A stretch of DNA of 7,583 nt from Proteobacteria bacterium UBA1858 (GTDB lineage Bacteria > Pseudomonadota > Gammaproteobacteria > UBA4575). A program made the translations under genes and the position numbers. Below, piece by piece: positions 6,845 through 7,583 of this stretch. Location of the stretch: positions 9,975 through 17,557 of the forward strand of contig DDIE01000005.1 in assembly GCA_002338385.1 (NCBI GenBank), written 5' to 3'. Within the stretch, counting starts at the first letter, position 1. Each line of letters starts with the position of its first letter. The notes beneath the pieces are model-generated. The model searched no databases and was not told the DNA's origin. It saw only the letters and a program-made list of their open reading frames with translations.

Positions 6845-7583
6845 ACAACAAGAAATAGAAGAAAACATAGCCATGGTGCCAGATAAGAATGGCCATTTCG
6901 GAATTTACGGCGGGCGTTTCGTGGCGGAGACCTTAATGACGCCTCTGAGAGACTTAGAACAAGCCTATAATGAATCCAAGACTGATCCCGCTTTTCAGAG
7001 AGAGTTCTATGACGATTTAGCCAACTATGTCGGTCGTCCCAGTCCGTTATATCACGCCAAGCGCCTCAGTGAATTATGGGGTGGTGCCCAGATTTATCTG
7101 AAAAGAGAAGATCTCAATCACACCGGTGCGCATAAGATTAATAACACTATCGGCCAGGCACTGTTGGCAAAACGGATGGGCAAAACACGTATTATTGCCG
7201 AGACAGGTGCGGGTCAGCATGGGGTTGCCAGTGCCACTATTGCGGCACGCCTCGGACTCGAGTGTATCGTTTACATGGGAGCTGAGGACATTCAGCGACA
7301 AGCGCCGAATGTCTATCGTATGCGTTTGCTTGGCGCAACCGTGGTGCCCGTGACCTCTGGCTCTAAAACACTCAAAGACGCGCTTAATGAAGCATTACGT
7401 GATTGGGTGACTAATGTCGATAACACCTTCTACATCATCGGCACTGTGGCAGGACCACATCCTTATCCCATGTTGGTGCGAGACTTTCAAACGGTTATCG
7501 GGCGTGAAGCCAGACAACAGAGTCTAGATCAGATCGGTAAACTGCCTGATGCTTTGATTGCCTGTGTAGGCGGTGGCTCCAAT
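6834..7583 (+). CDS. trpB: Tryptophan synthase beta subunit (3' end outside window)
   Basis: TrpB uses pyridoxal phosphate to join indole and serine into tryptophan, in a complex with TrpA. The reading frame is open from ATG 6834 to the window end, giving 250 of about 400 residues. Motifs are FGIYGGRFVAETLM, REDLNHTGAHKINN with the PLP-binding Lys101, AETGAGQHGVA with the catalytic Glu123, and GTVAGPHPYPMLVRDFQ. The last residues, CVGGGSN, are the start of the glycine loop that holds the PLP phosphate. The start at 6834 overlaps trpF by 11 bases and gives an N-terminus about 14 residues longer than E. coli TrpB, similar to the Pseudomonas form. An in-frame ATG at 6873 is an alternative that would remove 13 residues. 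Neither start has a strong ribosome binding site, which suggests coupling to trpF. trpA is expected next but is not in view. Confidence 0.97.
   Translation, partial: MSAKQQEIEENIAMVPDKNGHFGIYGGRFVAETLMTPLRDLEQAYNESKTDPAFQREFYDDLANYVGRPSPLYHAKRLSELWGGAQIYLKREDLNHTGAHKINNTIGQALLAKRMGKTRIIAETGAGQHGVASATIAARLGLECIVYMGAEDIQRQAPNVYRMRLLGATVVPVTSGSKTLKDALNEALRDWVTNVDNTFYIIGTVAGPHPYPMLVRDFQTVIGREARQQSLDQIGKLPDALIACVGGGSN

Noticed and set aside
7074..7353. Overlapping open frames on both strands at the end of the window
   Set aside because: Both lie inside trpB, whose own frame encodes the Lys101 PLP motif and the ETGAGQHG motif and is clearly the real gene.

Overview
The window comes from a gammaproteobacterial chromosome of moderate G+C (judged by eye). 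It holds eight genes, all on the + strand, with almost no non-coding space: leuC (3' end), leuD, leuB, asd, fimV, truA, trpF and trpB (5' part). The order leuCDB-asd-fimV-truA-trpF is a well-known neighbourhood in Pseudomonas, Xanthomonas and relatives. A FimV/HubP-type polar protein also points to Gammaproteobacteria. The genus cannot be named from the sequence alone.

Positions 1-2121 hold the end of a leucine operon: the two subunits of isopropylmalate isomerase (LeuC and LeuD) and isopropylmalate dehydrogenase (LeuB), spaced 9 and 12 bases apart. After 37 bases comes asd (2159-3181), which makes aspartate semialdehyde for lysine/diaminopimelate, threonine and methionine. After 64 bases comes fimV (3246-5369), the only gene here that is not metabolic or RNA-modifying. 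It has a signal peptide, a periplasmic LysM domain, a single membrane segment and a cytoplasmic tail with TPR-like helices.

After an 85-base gap, which may hold a weak promoter, come truA (tRNA pseudouridine 38-40 synthase), trpF and trpB. These three are tightly packed: truA and trpF are 1 base apart, and trpF and trpB overlap by 11 bases. TrpF and TrpB act in the late steps of tryptophan synthesis. trpB runs off the end of the window, and trpA is the expected next gene.

No mobile element, CRISPR array, RNA gene or defence system is visible, and I see no previously undescribed system. All genes look intact, with their catalytic residues in place. The least explained feature is an 11-bp perfect inverted repeat with a 5-base loop inside the fimV linker region. 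A second, shorter inverted repeat lies directly upstream of it. Smaller points are the start choice of fimV, the relatively short FimV, the single asd copy without its usual inactive paralogue, and the translation signals at the gene junctions.
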